In this document: positions 7,234 through 15,546 of the stretch, in pieces
How the letters are laid out: every line of letters begins with the position of its first letter
How positions within the stretch are numbered: the stretch's first letter is position 1
NCBI GenBank assembly: GCA_004347685.1
Contig: SLTJ01000038.1
Coordinates: 1-64,000 of the forward strand
Source of the DNA: Clostridia bacterium
GTDB lineage: Bacteria > Bacillota > DSM-521 > Neomoorellales > SLTJ01
Reading direction: 5' to 3'
Length of the DNA stretch: 64,000 nucleotides
The notes under the pieces: generated by a model
The model's input: the letters and a program-made list of their open reading frames with translations, nothing else
Database searches by the model: none
Told to the model about the DNA's origin: nothing
Position numbers and translations under genes: made by a program

Positions 7234-8151
7234 TCACCAGCCGCAGTCCCCTGGGGCCGGGCTTTCCACCGGGTGGGCGCCGAATTCGTGACGCAGGGCG
7301 GCGATCACCTTGGCGGCCAAGCTCTCGGCCTGCTCCGAGCGGTAGCGGGCGAAGACAGAAGCGGTTATTACCGGAGCCGGAATGCCTAGATCCAGGGCTG
7401 TCTTGGCTGTCCACAGGCCTTCGCCGGACGAGTGGACGACGTCTTTGATGCCTTCCAGCCGGGGATTGGCGGCCAGGGCGCCGGCCAGCAATTCCACCAA
7501 CCAGCCGCGGATGACCGAGCCGTGGGCCAAGACCCGCGCCACCTCTGCCAGGTCCAGGTCGAAAGGTCCACGGGCCAGGATTTCGAAGCCTTCTCCCAGG
7601 GCCTCAAGCATCCCGTACTCGATACCATTATGCACCATCTTCACAAAGTGACCGCTGCCGGTGGGGCCGGTGTGCAGATAACCCGCAGGCAGGCTCAGGT
7701 CGGCAAAGAGCGGTTCCAGATAGGAGAAGGTGTCGGCGTCGGCACCCACCATGGCACAGATGCCACGCCGCGCGCCCTCGATGCCGCCGCTGGTGCCGCT
7801 ATCGGCCAGGTGGAGACCCCGGTCTGCTAATTCCTGGTAGCGGCGGCGGGTATCACGGTAATGGGAGTTGCCGCCGTCAATGATGATATCGCCCCGGGAG
7901 AGTAACCCGGCCAGGGCCTGCACTGTTTCCTCGACTGCCTCCCCAGCCGGAAGCATCAGCCATACCACCCGGCGGGGGAGCAGCTTAGCCACCAGTTCTT
8001 CCAGGGAGTGGACACCGGTAACGCCGAACTTTCCGGCCTCCCGCGTCTTTTCCGGCGAACGGTTATAGGCCACCACCTGGTGGCCGTGGTCCACCATGTT
8101 CAGGGCGAGGTTAAACCCCATGCGTCCCAGCCCGACCAGTCCTACCTGCAA
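7234..8151 (-). CDS. gnd: 6-phosphogluconate dehydrogenase, decarboxylating (short GntZ/YqeC type)
   Basis: 305 residues from a TTG at 8151, with AGGAAGGAAG upstream; the open frame continues further 5' but the Rossmann motif GLGRMG begins at residue 7 from this start. It converts 6-phosphogluconate to ribulose 5-phosphate with CO2 release. Visible motifs: D-G-G-N-S-x-Y (substrate loop), D-x-G-T-S-G-G-x-x-G-A-x-x-G, and G-x-G-H-F-V-K-M-V-H-N-G-I-E-Y with the catalytic Lys. The protein lacks the long C-terminal helical domain of the 470-residue enzymes, typical of the short, often NAD-preferring form. It heads the operon with zwf. Confidence 0.93.
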   Translation of the reverse strand: MQVGLVGLGRMGFNLALNMVDHGHQVVAYNRSPEKTREAGKFGVTGVHSLEELVAKLLPRRVVWLMLPAGEAVEETVQALAGLLSRGDIIIDGGNSHYRDTRRRYQELADRGLHLADSGTSGGIEGARRGICAMVGADADTFSYLEPLFADLSLPAGYLHTGPTGSGHFVKMVHNGIEYGMLEALGEGFEILARGPFDLDLAEVARVLAHGSVIRGWLVELLAGALAANPRLEGIKDVVHSSGEGLWTAKTALDLGIPAPVITASVFARYRSEQAESLAAKVIAALRHEFGAHPVESPAPGDCGW

Positions 8152-8383
8152 GACTTCCTTCCTCCTGTTTACCGGCGGCAATGGGATGGCCACAGCGGTT
8201 GCCTGTGGCGCCAATGTATCTAGGGTAAGTTTCCCCGGTCTCTCGGTTAAGTATGTAGGCCTGATCCCCGCCGCCGGGCCGCGGGAACGGCACCGGCCGA
8301 AGGGCGGGATCGGTAGCCGCAAGCGTACCCCCTCTTGGCCCGGCCGGAGGTGCCGGGCTCAAGCTGCCTGTGGCCGCTAGAAA

Positions 8384-8412
8384 TTGACTCAGTTGCCGCC
8401 TGGTGATAAACT
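8384..8412 (+). promoter_or_regulatory. Sigma-A promoter of the Nif3/RNase H gene
   Basis: TTGACT at 8384-8389, a 17-base spacer and TAAACT at 8407-8412, 31 bases before the ATG at 8443. The remaining gap back to gnd (8152-8380) is GC-rich and can fold, but holds no recognised element. Confidence 0.6.
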
Positions 8413-8442
8413 GGGTTGAAAAATCTTGCCAGAGGTGAGGTT

Positions 8443-10137
8443 ATGCCGGTACAGTGCAAACAGGTGATTGAGGTCATGGACAGGCTGGCTCCGCAGCGCC
8501 TGGCCCGCGATTGGGACAACGTCGGTCTGCTGGTGGGCGATCCTGCGGCCAGGGTGGAAAGAGTGCTGGTAGTCCTTACCGTCACGCCGGAGGCGGTGGC
8601 CGAGGCTGGGCGCCAGGGCGCAGAGCTGATTATTTCTCACCATCCGCTGTGGCTGAAACCACTGCGGCAGGTCCGCCTTGACAGCCCGACAGGGAGGCTG
8701 CTGGGGCAGTTGCTGGGCGCTGGGATAGCCGTCTTTGCCGCCCATACCAATCTAGACGCGGCCCCGGGAGGCGTAAACGCCTGTCTGGCCGCGGCCCTGG
8801 GCCTCGAGGAGTGGCGCGTCTTGGAAACCTGGGAATATGAGCCCCTTTACAAGCTGGTTGTTTTTGTCCCCCAGGGATACGAGGATACGGTCCGGCAGGC
8901 CCTGGGGGAGGCCGGTGCCGGCCACACCGGCCAGTACGCCGGCTGCACCTTCCAGTCTCCCGGCACGGGTACTTTTTTGCCCCTGGCCGGAGCCAGGCCC
9001 TTTATCGGCCGGATAGGCGAACTGGAAAAGGCGGCCGAGAGCCGGCTGGAAACCATCGTCCCGGCTTCCCGGCTGGCCGCTGCCGTGGATAAAATGCTGG
9101 CCGTCCACCCGTACGAAGAGGTGGCTTACGATGTTTACCGGCTGCAGAACCGCGGCCGGGAGTACGGCCTGGGCGGTGTGGGCCGGCTGGCGGCGGAAAC
9201 GAGTCTGGCCGCCCTGGCCGGCCGGGTGGAACAGGCTTTGGCCAGCCAGGTCAGGGTCTACGGCGACCCGGGCCGGAGGATAGAAAAAGTAGCCTTTTGT
9301 GGCGGGGCCGGCGGTGATCTGGCCGCCGCGGCCAGGGCCGCCGGGGCCCAGGTGCTGATAACCGGGGACGTGACTTACCACCAGGTGCTGGAAGCCGGCG
9401 GTCTGGACCTGGCTGTGGTTGACGCCGGCCACGCGGCCACGGAAATCCCGGTTTTGCAGCCGCTGGCCGAATACTTGCGGGAACAGCTTCCCGAACTGTC
9501 TGTCCAGGTTCTTTTGCCAGAACGGGGGAGCCATACCGGCCCGGGTGAAATATCTTGGGTGCAACAGACGAAATCAGGAGGAATTTGTCAGGAGCAGGAG
9601 AAATGTGAATCCAGGTCGGCGGAGACAAGTACCGTGAAAATGGTCCTGCATGTTGACGGAGCGGCCCGTGGCAACCCCGGGCCGGCTGGTATCGGGGTGG
9701 TGATACAGGACAGCGAGGGCCACGAGATAGCCTGCATCAGCGATTACCTGGGGGAAACCACTAACAACGTGGCCGAGTACCGGGCCCTGATCCGGGGCCT
9801 GGAAGAAGCCCTGGACCGAGGAGCCACGGCGGTGGAAGTCTTCACCGACAGCCAGTTGCTGGCCCGGCAGGTAAACGGCACCTACCGGGTAAAGCACCCG
9901 GGCTTGCAGCCGCTCTTCCGGCAAGTGATTGCCCTGCGTGGCAGGTTTCGTCAATTTACCATCACCAGTGTTCCCCGGGAAAGGAACAAGCAGGCCGACC
10001 GCCTGGCCAATGAGGGGGTTGATGGGGGGAAGGTAAGTGATCACGGCAGAGAACCTGGAAAAGGTAATACAGGAGACGCTGCTGGCCATGGAACGGTCCA
10101 AAGAGGAGATATATTCGATAGCCGCCGGGGCCACTGA
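8443..10137 (+). CDS. Nif3-like dinuclear-metal protein fused in frame to ribonuclease HI
   Basis: 564 residues with no stop between two normally separate proteins. Residues 1 to about 370 are a Nif3/YqfO (DUF34) protein: I-S-H-H-P-L-W, H-T-N-L-D-A-A-P-G-G-V-N and a late D-A-G-H-A-A-T-E hold the metal ligands, with a CutA/PII-like insert in the middle (H-P-Y-E-E-V-A-Y). Residues about 400-527 are a type 1 RNase H: V-D-G-A-A-R-G-N-P-G, N-V-A-E-Y-R-A-L, T-D-S-Q-L-L and Q-A-D-R-L-A-N supply the D-E-D-D catalytic set that cuts RNA in RNA-DNA hybrids. A GTG at 9634 with GGCGGAG upstream could start a free RNase H from the same frame. The last 101 bases overlap the next gene. Confidence 0.85.
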   Translation: MPVQCKQVIEVMDRLAPQRLARDWDNVGLLVGDPAARVERVLVVLTVTPEAVAEAGRQGAELIISHHPLWLKPLRQVRLDSPTGRLLGQLLGAGIAVFAAHTNLDAAPGGVNACLAAALGLEEWRVLETWEYEPLYKLVVFVPQGYEDTVRQALGEAGAGHTGQYAGCTFQSPGTGTFLPLAGARPFIGRIGELEKAAESRLETIVPASRLAAAVDKMLAVHPYEEVAYDVYRLQNRGREYGLGGVGRLAAETSLAALAGRVEQALASQVRVYGDPGRRIEKVAFCGGAGGDLAAAARAAGAQVLITGDVTYHQVLEAGGLDLAVVDAGHAATEIPVLQPLAEYLREQLPELSVQVLLPERGSHTGPGEISWVQQTKSGGICQEQEKCESRSAETSTVKMVLHVDGAARGNPGPAGIGVVIQDSEGHEIACISDYLGETTNNVAEYRALIRGLEEALDRGATAVEVFTDSQLLARQVNGTYRVKHPGLQPLFRQVIALRGRFRQFTITSVPRERNKQADRLANEGVDGGKVSDHGREPGKGNTGDAAGHGTVQRGDIFDSRRGH

Positions 10138-11179
10138 TGAGAGCCGTCACCTGCAGGAGGAGCTGGAAGCTCTTACTGGCGAGATCAAGGAAGTGGTGGG
10201 CGAGGTTGAGACCTTCCAGGAGGAAGAGAGACAGGCGCGGCGGCACCTGGTCCTGGTCAGCAGCCGGTTTGATATTTACAGCGAAGACGACATCCGCCTG
10301 GCTTACGACCGGGCCCGGGAAGCCCAGGTGAGGCTGGCCTTGCTGCAGGAAAAGGAGAAAAACCTGCAGTTACGCCGCCGGGAAACAGAGAGAGCCTGGA
10401 AGATAATGCGGGATATTGTCCAGCGGGCCGAGAATATGCTTTCCCACGTAGGGGTGGCCATGGAGTACCTGCGAGAGGGAATGGAGCGGGTAGACACCAG
10501 TGAGGTGGAAAGTACCGGTCTGGCCGTGATCCGGGCTCAGGAGAAGGAACGGCGCCGGATTGCCCGGAGTATCCACGATGGCCCGGCCCAGGAGGTAACC
10601 CGCTTAGTAATGGGAATAGAGTATTGCGAGAAATTATGGCAGATGGGGGCGGCCTCCCTGGCCGAAGAGCTGCGTTCCCTGGCAGGGATATCCAGGTCCC
10701 ACCTGGACAACCTGCGGAAGATTGTTTACGATTTGCGGCCGGTTAACCTTGACCAAGGCCTGGTTGCCTTTCTGGGCAGTTACCTGGATGATTTCCGCGA
10801 CCGTACTGGCATTTACGTAGAATTCTGTTTTACCGGTAAGCCCGCGGGTACCTTCCCGGAGGCGGAGGTGGTAGTGTTTCGGGTAATTCAGGAAGCCCTC
10901 AACAATGTGTGGAAGCATGCCCGGCCTACTGTGGTCAAGGTGATCGTCGAGAGGAGCGACAGCCACCTGCGCGTGCAGATCTTCGATAATGGGTGCGGGT
11001 TCGACCTGGAGGCTAGCCATACAGGTTTCGGTCTGGTAAGTATGCAGGAGTGGGCGACGATGGTCGGCGGTTCATTAGCGGTCAAGAGCCGTCCCGGGGA
11101 AGGGTGCATGGTACGACTGGAAGTCCCTATTGCTGGGCGAGGGGTGGATAACAGTGCCTATCAAAGTATTGCTCGTTGA
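10037..11179 (+). CDS. DegS-like cytoplasmic sensor histidine kinase
   Basis: 380 residues from GTG 10037 after GGGGGGAAGG. No membrane segment. Residues about 1-165 are a long coiled-coil sensor region as in DegS. A HisKA_3 dimer/phosphoacceptor segment E-K-E-R-R-R-I-A-R-S-I-H-D-G-P-A-Q-E follows near residue 170-190, then a HATPase domain with E-A-L-N-N-V-W-K-H-A (N box) and D-N-G-C-G-F, G-F-G-L (G boxes). It autophosphorylates on His and passes phosphate to the response regulator encoded next. Its start lies inside the preceding RNase H frame, and its end overlaps the regulator by 26 bases. The signal is unknown. Confidence 0.9.
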   Translation: MITAENLEKVIQETLLAMERSKEEIYSIAAGATDESRHLQEELEALTGEIKEVVGEVETFQEEERQARRHLVLVSSRFDIYSEDDIRLAYDRAREAQVRLALLQEKEKNLQLRRRETERAWKIMRDIVQRAENMLSHVGVAMEYLREGMERVDTSEVESTGLAVIRAQEKERRRIARSIHDGPAQEVTRLVMGIEYCEKLWQMGAASLAEELRSLAGISRSHLDNLRKIVYDLRPVNLDQGLVAFLGSYLDDFRDRTGIYVEFCFTGKPAGTFPEAEVVVFRVIQEALNNVWKHARPTVVKVIVERSDSHLRVQIFDNGCGFDLEASHTGFGLVSMQEWATMVGGSLAVKSRPGEGCMVRLEVPIAGRGVDNSAYQSIAR

Positions 11180-11789
11180 CGACCACCAGCTTATTCGGGA
11201 TGGGCTGCGCAAATTTATCTCCCTGGCACCGGAAAAGGCCGTGGTGGCGGGGGAAGTGGCCAGCGGACGGGAAGCCGTCGCGGCCGCGGTTAACCTGCAG
11301 CCGGACGTAGTTTTGTTGGACATAAACCTTCCGGATCAGGACGGGGTGGCCACCCTCCAGCGGTTAAGACAGGTCCTGCCCCAGGTCAAGGTAATCATTC
11401 TTACCGTATACGATGACGAGGCCCATGTGCTGGAAGCGGTCAAGGCCGGGGCCAACGGTTATCTGTTAAAAGACATTTCCCCGGACGAGCTTGTCGCCGC
11501 GCTGGAACAGGCGGCTGCTGGCCAGACGCCCATGCCCCCCAGGATTACGGGCAAGGTGGTCCGGGAGCTGCGCCGGGTCTCCCAGGAAAACACCCATATA
11601 CCGCTTACTCCCAGGGAAATCGAGGTTCTGCGCCTGGTGGCCCAGGGCAAGAGCAACAAGGCCATTGCTGAGACTCTTTTTGTAAGTGAAAAGACAGTGA
11701 AGACCCACCTCACCAACATTTTCCGCAAGCTGGAGGCCAGAGACCGGACGGAAGCGGCGGTATGGGCTATCAAGGCCAGCATTATTTAG
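11154..11789 (+). CDS. NarL/DegU-family response regulator
   Basis: 211 residues from GTG 11154 (GAGGGGTGG upstream). The receiver domain (residues 1-120) has the acidic pair V-D-D-H, phosphoacceptor D in L-L-D-I-N-L-P, and the K-A-G-A-N-G-Y-L-L-K-D switch region. The C-terminal LuxR-type HTH has L-T-P-R-E-I-E-V-L-R-L-V-A-Q-G and S-E-K-T-V-K-T-H-L-T-N-I-F-R-K-L. It is coupled by overlap to the DegS-like kinase and should be its partner. Target genes cannot be told from the sequence. Confidence 0.92.
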   Translation: MPIKVLLVDDHQLIRDGLRKFISLAPEKAVVAGEVASGREAVAAAVNLQPDVVLLDINLPDQDGVATLQRLRQVLPQVKVIILTVYDDEAHVLEAVKAGANGYLLKDISPDELVAALEQAAAGQTPMPPRITGKVVRELRRVSQENTHIPLTPREIEVLRLVAQGKSNKAIAETLFVSEKTVKTHLTNIFRKLEARDRTEAAVWAIKASII

Positions 11790-11840
11790 GCCGCCTAAGA
11801 CCGGTCGCAGGGAAAATTACACCTAAGGGCCGATGGTGCT

Positions 11841-11949
11841 GGGGAACTGGCCGGGTATAATATCACCTGGACATCCCAAATGGCCAGTTCCCCTGGCGAA
11901 AGGCACCCGCCTTTCACCGTTTGCCCGGGTTTAACCCCCGGGTTTTCTT
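11841..11949 (+). terminator. Hairpin cluster ending in a rho-independent terminator, possible small RNA
   Basis: Three structures in a row follow the response regulator. An inverted repeat GGGGAACTGGCC (11841-11852) / GGCCAGTTCCCC (11882-11893) has a TATAAT at 11856-11861 in its loop. A small AAAGGC/GCCTTT hairpin spans 11899-11914. A CCCGGG/CCCGGG stem at 11924-11942 is followed by TTTTCTTT. The last is a clear terminator for the two-component operon. If the TATAAT is used, a transcript of about 80 bases would result, but no -35 is visible. Confidence 0.6.
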
Positions 11950-11957
11950 TGTCCAGC

Positions 11958-12227
11958 CTACTGCGGCGGAGCGGCCGGCTTGCGCGCGTTAAGCATTTTC
12001 ACCAGCATACTGGTCATGGCCGTACGTTCCTGCTCGTTCCCCGCATCCCAGAGTTCCTTCAGTAACCTGTTTTCCCGGCTGGAGGGGTCAATCTTGTCCG
12101 CCAGAAAGTTGCCCAGGCGGTAGGCGGCGTTTTTTACCGTATCCTCAGAGATCCCTACTGTTTCGGCCACGTTGATGGCTGTGCCTAGAGTATTCTTCCA
12201 TCCTTCCCAGGACAGAGGTACTTCCAC
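11958..12227 (-). CDS. DUF3243 family protein
   Basis: 89 residues from GTG 12227. It matches the small Firmicute DUF3243 (YmfJ-like) family: W-x-x-W-K-x-x-L near the start, then S-E-D-T-V-K-N-A-A-Y-x-L-G-x-F-L-A-x-K-x-D-P, R-E-N-R-L-L-K-E-L-W, and a final helix with M-x-x-M-L-V-K-x-L. All helical, cytoplasmic, function unknown; the family is common in spore formers. It follows cotJC by 62 bases on the same strand and is probably co-expressed. Confidence 0.8.
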   Translation of the reverse strand: MEVPLSWEGWKNTLGTAINVAETVGISEDTVKNAAYRLGNFLADKIDPSSRENRLLKELWDAGNEQERTAMTSMLVKMLNARKPAAPPQ

Positions 12228-12289
12228 GAATCTGCACCCGCCTTTTTCCCTTAGTATGCGCCGCAGACAGGAGGATAATTCTCCTCATT

Positions 12290-12871
12290 TCATGGGCCAT
12301 AGAAGACATGCCGGTGGTTGTAAAGCTCGTGGACGCGGTCCAGGGTTTCGCCAAAGCGCTGGAAGTGGACGACTTCCCGCTGCCGCAGGAAACTCAGGGT
12401 TTCATTGAGTTTCTTGTCGTTGGAAAGGCAGATCAGGTTCTCATAGGTGGACCGGGCCTTCTGTTCGGCCGCCATATTTTCGTGCAGTACCGTCACCGGG
12501 TCGTCAAAGGACTGTAGGTAAGTAGCCGTCCACGGGACACCGGCCGCGTCGTGAAACCAGAGATTGTGGCCGTGCTGGGCGAAGTGGTCACCCAGACCTG
12601 CTTTTTCCATCTCTTCCGGCGATGCGTCCTGGATGAGGAGGTGGATAATGGTCCCGACAATTTCCAGGTGGGCCAGTTCCTCGGTGCCGATGTCGTTTAA
12701 AACCGCCTTAGCAAATCCTGTCGGCATAGCAAACATCTGGGTCAGATAGCGCCACCCGGCGCTGAATTCTCCATCCGGGCCGCCGTACTGGGTAAAAACG
12801 TATTTGGCCATCTGCAGATCCGGCCGGCTGACCTCGACTTGGCGTTCAAGGTGCTTAACGTAAACCCACAT
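12290..12871 (-). CDS. cotJC: CotJC, manganese-catalase-family spore coat protein
   Basis: 193 residues from the ATG at 12871 (GGGGGGG upstream; the frame is open further 5' but overlaps cotJB). It has the ferritin-like Mn-catalase ligands: E-E-L-A-H-L-E-I (E-x-x-H) and a second E-x-x-H in R-E-V-V-H-F-Q-R. It starts W-V-Y-V-K-x-L-x, as CotJC proteins do. It is much shorter than free catalases and assembles in the spore coat with CotJA and CotJB, where peroxide removal is the presumed role. Third gene of cotJABC. Confidence 0.92.
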   Translation of the reverse strand: MWVYVKHLERQVEVSRPDLQMAKYVFTQYGGPDGEFSAGWRYLTQMFAMPTGFAKAVLNDIGTEELAHLEIVGTIIHLLIQDASPEEMEKAGLGDHFAQHGHNLWFHDAAGVPWTATYLQSFDDPVTVLHENMAAEQKARSTYENLICLSNDKKLNETLSFLRQREVVHFQRFGETLDRVHELYNHRHVFYGP

Positions 12872-12885
12872 GATCGTCCCCCCCC

Positions 12886-13164
12886 TCACAAACCGATTTG
12901 CCAGGGCCAGGGTTCCTCGATCCAGGCCCATGGGTACGGGCTGGGCGAATGTCCGTGCGCCATGAGTGGGCCGTAGCGGCGCTCATATTCCTCCACGGCC
13001 TGGTGCAGGCGCTGGACCGCCTCGTTATAATCCCGCAAAGCCTCGCGGTTGTCCCAGTGGGTGTCCAGGAACAAGGTGAGCTCCGTGGCCACGAAATGCC
13101 ACTGGTGAATCTGGGTGAGCAGCTCTCGCCGGCCCCGGTCCAGTACCCACGGTTTGTTGGCCAT
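12886..13164 (-). CDS. cotJB: CotJB spore coat protein
   Basis: 92 residues from ATG 13164. Matches the CotJB family: L-L-x-x-I-x-x-x-x-F-x-x-x-E-L-x-L-F-L-D-T-H, then a Y-N-E-A-V-x-x-L helix and Y-E-x-x-Y-G-P-L, followed by a Pro/Trp-rich tail. It begins three bases after the cotJA stop and is followed by cotJC after 14 bases, so the three are one transcript made in the mother cell during sporulation. Confidence 0.92.
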   Translation of the reverse strand: MANKPWVLDRGRRELLTQIHQWHFVATELTLFLDTHWDNREALRDYNEAVQRLHQAVEEYERRYGPLMAHGHSPSPYPWAWIEEPWPWQIGL

Positions 13165-13167
13165 GCT

Positions 13168-13401
13168 TCACTCCCCCCTTCGCTTAAAAGGGCATTCGTA
13201 GGGTTGCCAAAGGGCGGGCCAGAGGCTCCCGCGGTCCAGGGCCTCTTGGGGGCTGAATCTTTCGCCGTAATCCTGGACAGGCACGTAAGCTTCGGCGTAA
13301 TTAATATAGGGCGGCAACTCCCGGTCCGGCACCGGGGGTCTGGGAGGCCCCTGCGGCGGCCGGGGGCGGCCCATCCCCAACCGGCCTTCTCTTGCTGACA
13401 T
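13168..13401 (-). CDS. cotJA: CotJA spore coat associated protein
   Basis: 77 residues from the ATG at 13401 with GGAGGAGGG upstream. The N-terminal third is Pro/Arg-rich. The C-terminal part has the CotJA signature: Y-V-P-x-Q-x-Y-x-x-x-F-x-P-x-E-A-L-x-x-G-x-L-W-P-x-L-x-x-P-Y. It heads cotJABC. A longer open frame upstream lacks family similarity and is not used. Confidence 0.88.
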   Translation of the reverse strand: MSAREGRLGMGRPRPPQGPPRPPVPDRELPPYINYAEAYVPVQDYGERFSPQEALDRGSLWPALWQPYECPFKRRGE

Positions 13402-13434
13402 GGTTTCCCTCCTCCAGTTTATATTTTCCATTTC

Positions 13435-13442
13435 AGTGTATG
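13435..13442 (-). promoter_or_regulatory. Sporulation-type -10 element upstream of cotJA
   Basis: On the minus strand this reads CATACACT, an exact fit to the sigma-E -10 consensus (CATACAMT), 34 bases from the cotJA start. The -35 is not a clear sigma-E match; CACC sixteen bases upstream of the CATA would fit sigma-K spacing. Mother-cell control agrees with known cotJ regulation in Bacillus. Confidence 0.4.
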
Positions 13443-13573
13443 AATTGGCAGGCGGGGTGGTGCCAAGGTTGGCTGTCAGAAGAAAAGGGGGACGGATAAG
13501 AAAGAGCAATAAAAAAGGCCAGGCATCCAGTTGCACCTGGTCCTCCGGGCCAACGCGGTTGGGGGTCTCTGGT

Positions 13574-14134
13574 CTAAGAAAGGGTTTGAGCCGACAGCTT
13601 CTCCAGAGCCTTCACATAGGCGGTGTAGGTGGCCTGGTCAAAAAGCACCATGCGGATCTCGGCCGGGGAAGAGCTATTCTTGAGGCAGGCCATCATAGTC
13701 TCCAGGGCTACCTTGGCCGCGGCGGTGACAGGGTATTGATAGGCTCCGGTGCTGATTGACGGGAAAGCCACTGTCTTTAGCCCGTTAGCTTCGGCCAGGC
13801 GCAGGCTCTCCCGGTAACAACTGGCCAGGGTCTCGGCCTCGCCCTGGTTTCCGCCGTGCCATACCGGCCCCACCGTGTGGATGACGTAGCGCGCCGGCAG
13901 GTTGCCGGCGGTGGTTATCACCGCCTGGCCCGGCGGCAGCGGGCCACGTTCGGCCACAATGGCCCGGCAATCTTCCAGGATGGCCGGCCCGCCGGCCCGG
14001 TGAATAGCCCCGTCTACTCCCCCGCCTCCCATCAGGCTGGAGTTGGCGGCATTGACGATGGCCTCCACTTCCTCTTTGGTGATATCCCCCTGCTTGATGA
14101 CCAGCCGGCTCTGGCCCGTGGTTACCTCTACCAT
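13574..14134 (-). CDS. Macro-domain protein (ADP-ribose / O-acetyl-ADP-ribose deacetylase)
   Basis: 186 residues from ATG 14134, with GGGAGGTGA upstream. It is a single macro domain: I-x-x-G-D-I-T, then I-V-N-A-A-N-S-S-L-M-G-G-G-G-V-D-G-A-I-H-x-A-G-G (ADP-ribose loop), T-x-x-G-x-L-P-A-R-Y-V-I-H-T-V-G-P-x-W and F-P-S-I-S-T-G-x-Y. This is the MacroD/YmdB subclass, which removes acetyl or ADP-ribosyl groups from ADP-ribose esters or proteins. It stands alone, divergent from cinA. Confidence 0.92.
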   Translation of the reverse strand: MVEVTTGQSRLVIKQGDITKEEVEAIVNAANSSLMGGGGVDGAIHRAGGPAILEDCRAIVAERGPLPPGQAVITTAGNLPARYVIHTVGPVWHGGNQGEAETLASCYRESLRLAEANGLKTVAFPSISTGAYQYPVTAAAKVALETMMACLKNSSSPAEIRMVLFDQATYTAYVKALEKLSAQTLS

Positions 14135-14304
14135 TTTCTTCACCTCCCAAGCATATTTTACCGTACCGAGGGGTAAATTGCAATTATACCCCCATGCCGC
14201 CCGCGTCTCACCAGTAGCAGGAGTAAATTGGCGGCGAGGCAGAGGAGAATTGGGTTCACTGTGGAACATACTCTTGAATATGGTATCGCGGGGAGGTTGG
14301 CAGT

Positions 14305-15546
14305 ATGCGGGCTGAAGTTATTTTCTCCGGGACAGAATTGCTGTTGGGGCAGATCTTGAACACCAATGCCCAGGTGCTTTTGCAAGACCTGGCGGCCGCC
14401 GGGATAGAGGTCTACCGCCAGGTGACGGTGGGAGATAATCTGAAAAGGCTGACCGAAGCCATTCGGGAGGCCAGCCAGCGGGCCGACCTGGTATTAGTAG
14501 GCGGTGGGCTGGGTCCTACCGATGACGATTTAAGCCGGGAAGCCCTGGCCGGGGCGGTTGGCCTGCCCTTGGAGGAAGACCCGGTGGCCATGGAAAACGC
14601 CACCAGGTTTTTTAAGAAGCGGGGGATGGCGATCCCTCCGGGCAACTACAAGCAGGGCCTTATTCCGCGGGGCGGCCTGGCCCTGGAAAATGCGCTGGGC
14701 ACGGCTCCGGGCGTTCTCCTGGAATACGGGGGTAAAATTTATGCCCTGCTGCCGGGGCCGCCACGGGAATTCGCCCATGTACTTAAGGAGCGCCTATTGC
14801 CTTATTTGCGCGGTCGCGAGGGCGAAGTCAGTCAGGTTCTGCGGTCCCGGGTGCTACGGCTGGCCGGCATTGGTGAATCGGCCGCCGAGGAGCTGGTCAG
14901 GGATCTGCTCAGCCGCAAGAACCCTACCCTGGCCCCCCTGGCGCAGACGGCCGAGGTGCACCTGCGCCTAACTTCCCGGGCGGGAACCGAGGAAGAAGCA
15001 GCCGGCCTGATTGCCGAGCTCGAGGAAGAACTGCGCCAACGCCTGGGCAAGTACATTTACGGCACTGACGCGGAACAGCTTGAAGACAGGATCGGGGCCG
15101 AAATGGCTGGCCGGGGCCTGACCCTGGCCGTGGCCGAATCCTGCACCGGCGGTTTAGTATCGCATCGCATAACCAACGTGCCCGGGAGTTCCAGGTATTT
15201 TCACTTGGGAGTGGTAGCTTATGCCAACGAAGCCAAGATCAGGCTCCTGGGCGTGGACAGCCATGTGCTCGCGACCTGTGGCGCGGTAAGCGCAGAGGTG
15301 GCTGGGGCCATGGCCACGGGAGCCCGGGAGGCAGGGGCGGCCAACGTTGGCCTCGGCGTTACCGGCATCGCCGGGCCGGAAGGAGGTAGCCCGGAGAAGC
15401 CGGTGGGCCTGGTCTTCACCGCCCTGGATTTCGCGGGCGAGGTGCAGGTGCGGCGCGACTTCTACGAGGGAGGACGGGAAACCATCAAGGAGCGGGCGGC
15501 CCAGGGCGCCTTGTTGATGTTGTGGCGCAAGTTACGCGAACAGTAG
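14305..15546 (+). CDS. cinA: CinA family protein (nicotinamide-nucleotide amidase / ADP-ribose pyrophosphatase)
   Basis: 413 residues, full length. The N-terminal MoCF/COG1058 domain has F-S-G-T-E-L-L-L-G and G-G-L-G-P-T-D-D-D. The C-terminal PncC amidase domain has A-E-S-C-T-G-G-L-V-S-H-R-I-T and G-V-T-G-I-A-G-P-E-G-G. It recycles NMN and damaged pyridine nucleotides. ATG 14305 follows GGGGAGG. In many Firmicutes recA follows cinA, but here a different region follows instead. Confidence 0.93.
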   Translation: MRAEVIFSGTELLLGQILNTNAQVLLQDLAAAGIEVYRQVTVGDNLKRLTEAIREASQRADLVLVGGGLGPTDDDLSREALAGAVGLPLEEDPVAMENATRFFKKRGMAIPPGNYKQGLIPRGGLALENALGTAPGVLLEYGGKIYALLPGPPREFAHVLKERLLPYLRGREGEVSQVLRSRVLRLAGIGESAAEELVRDLLSRKNPTLAPLAQTAEVHLRLTSRAGTEEEAAGLIAELEEELRQRLGKYIYGTDAEQLEDRIGAEMAGRGLTLAVAESCTGGLVSHRITNVPGSSRYFHLGVVAYANEAKIRLLGVDSHVLATCGAVSAEVAGAMATGAREAGAANVGLGVTGIAGPEGGSPEKPVGLVFTALDFAGEVQVRRDFYEGGRETIKERAAQGALLMLWRKLREQ

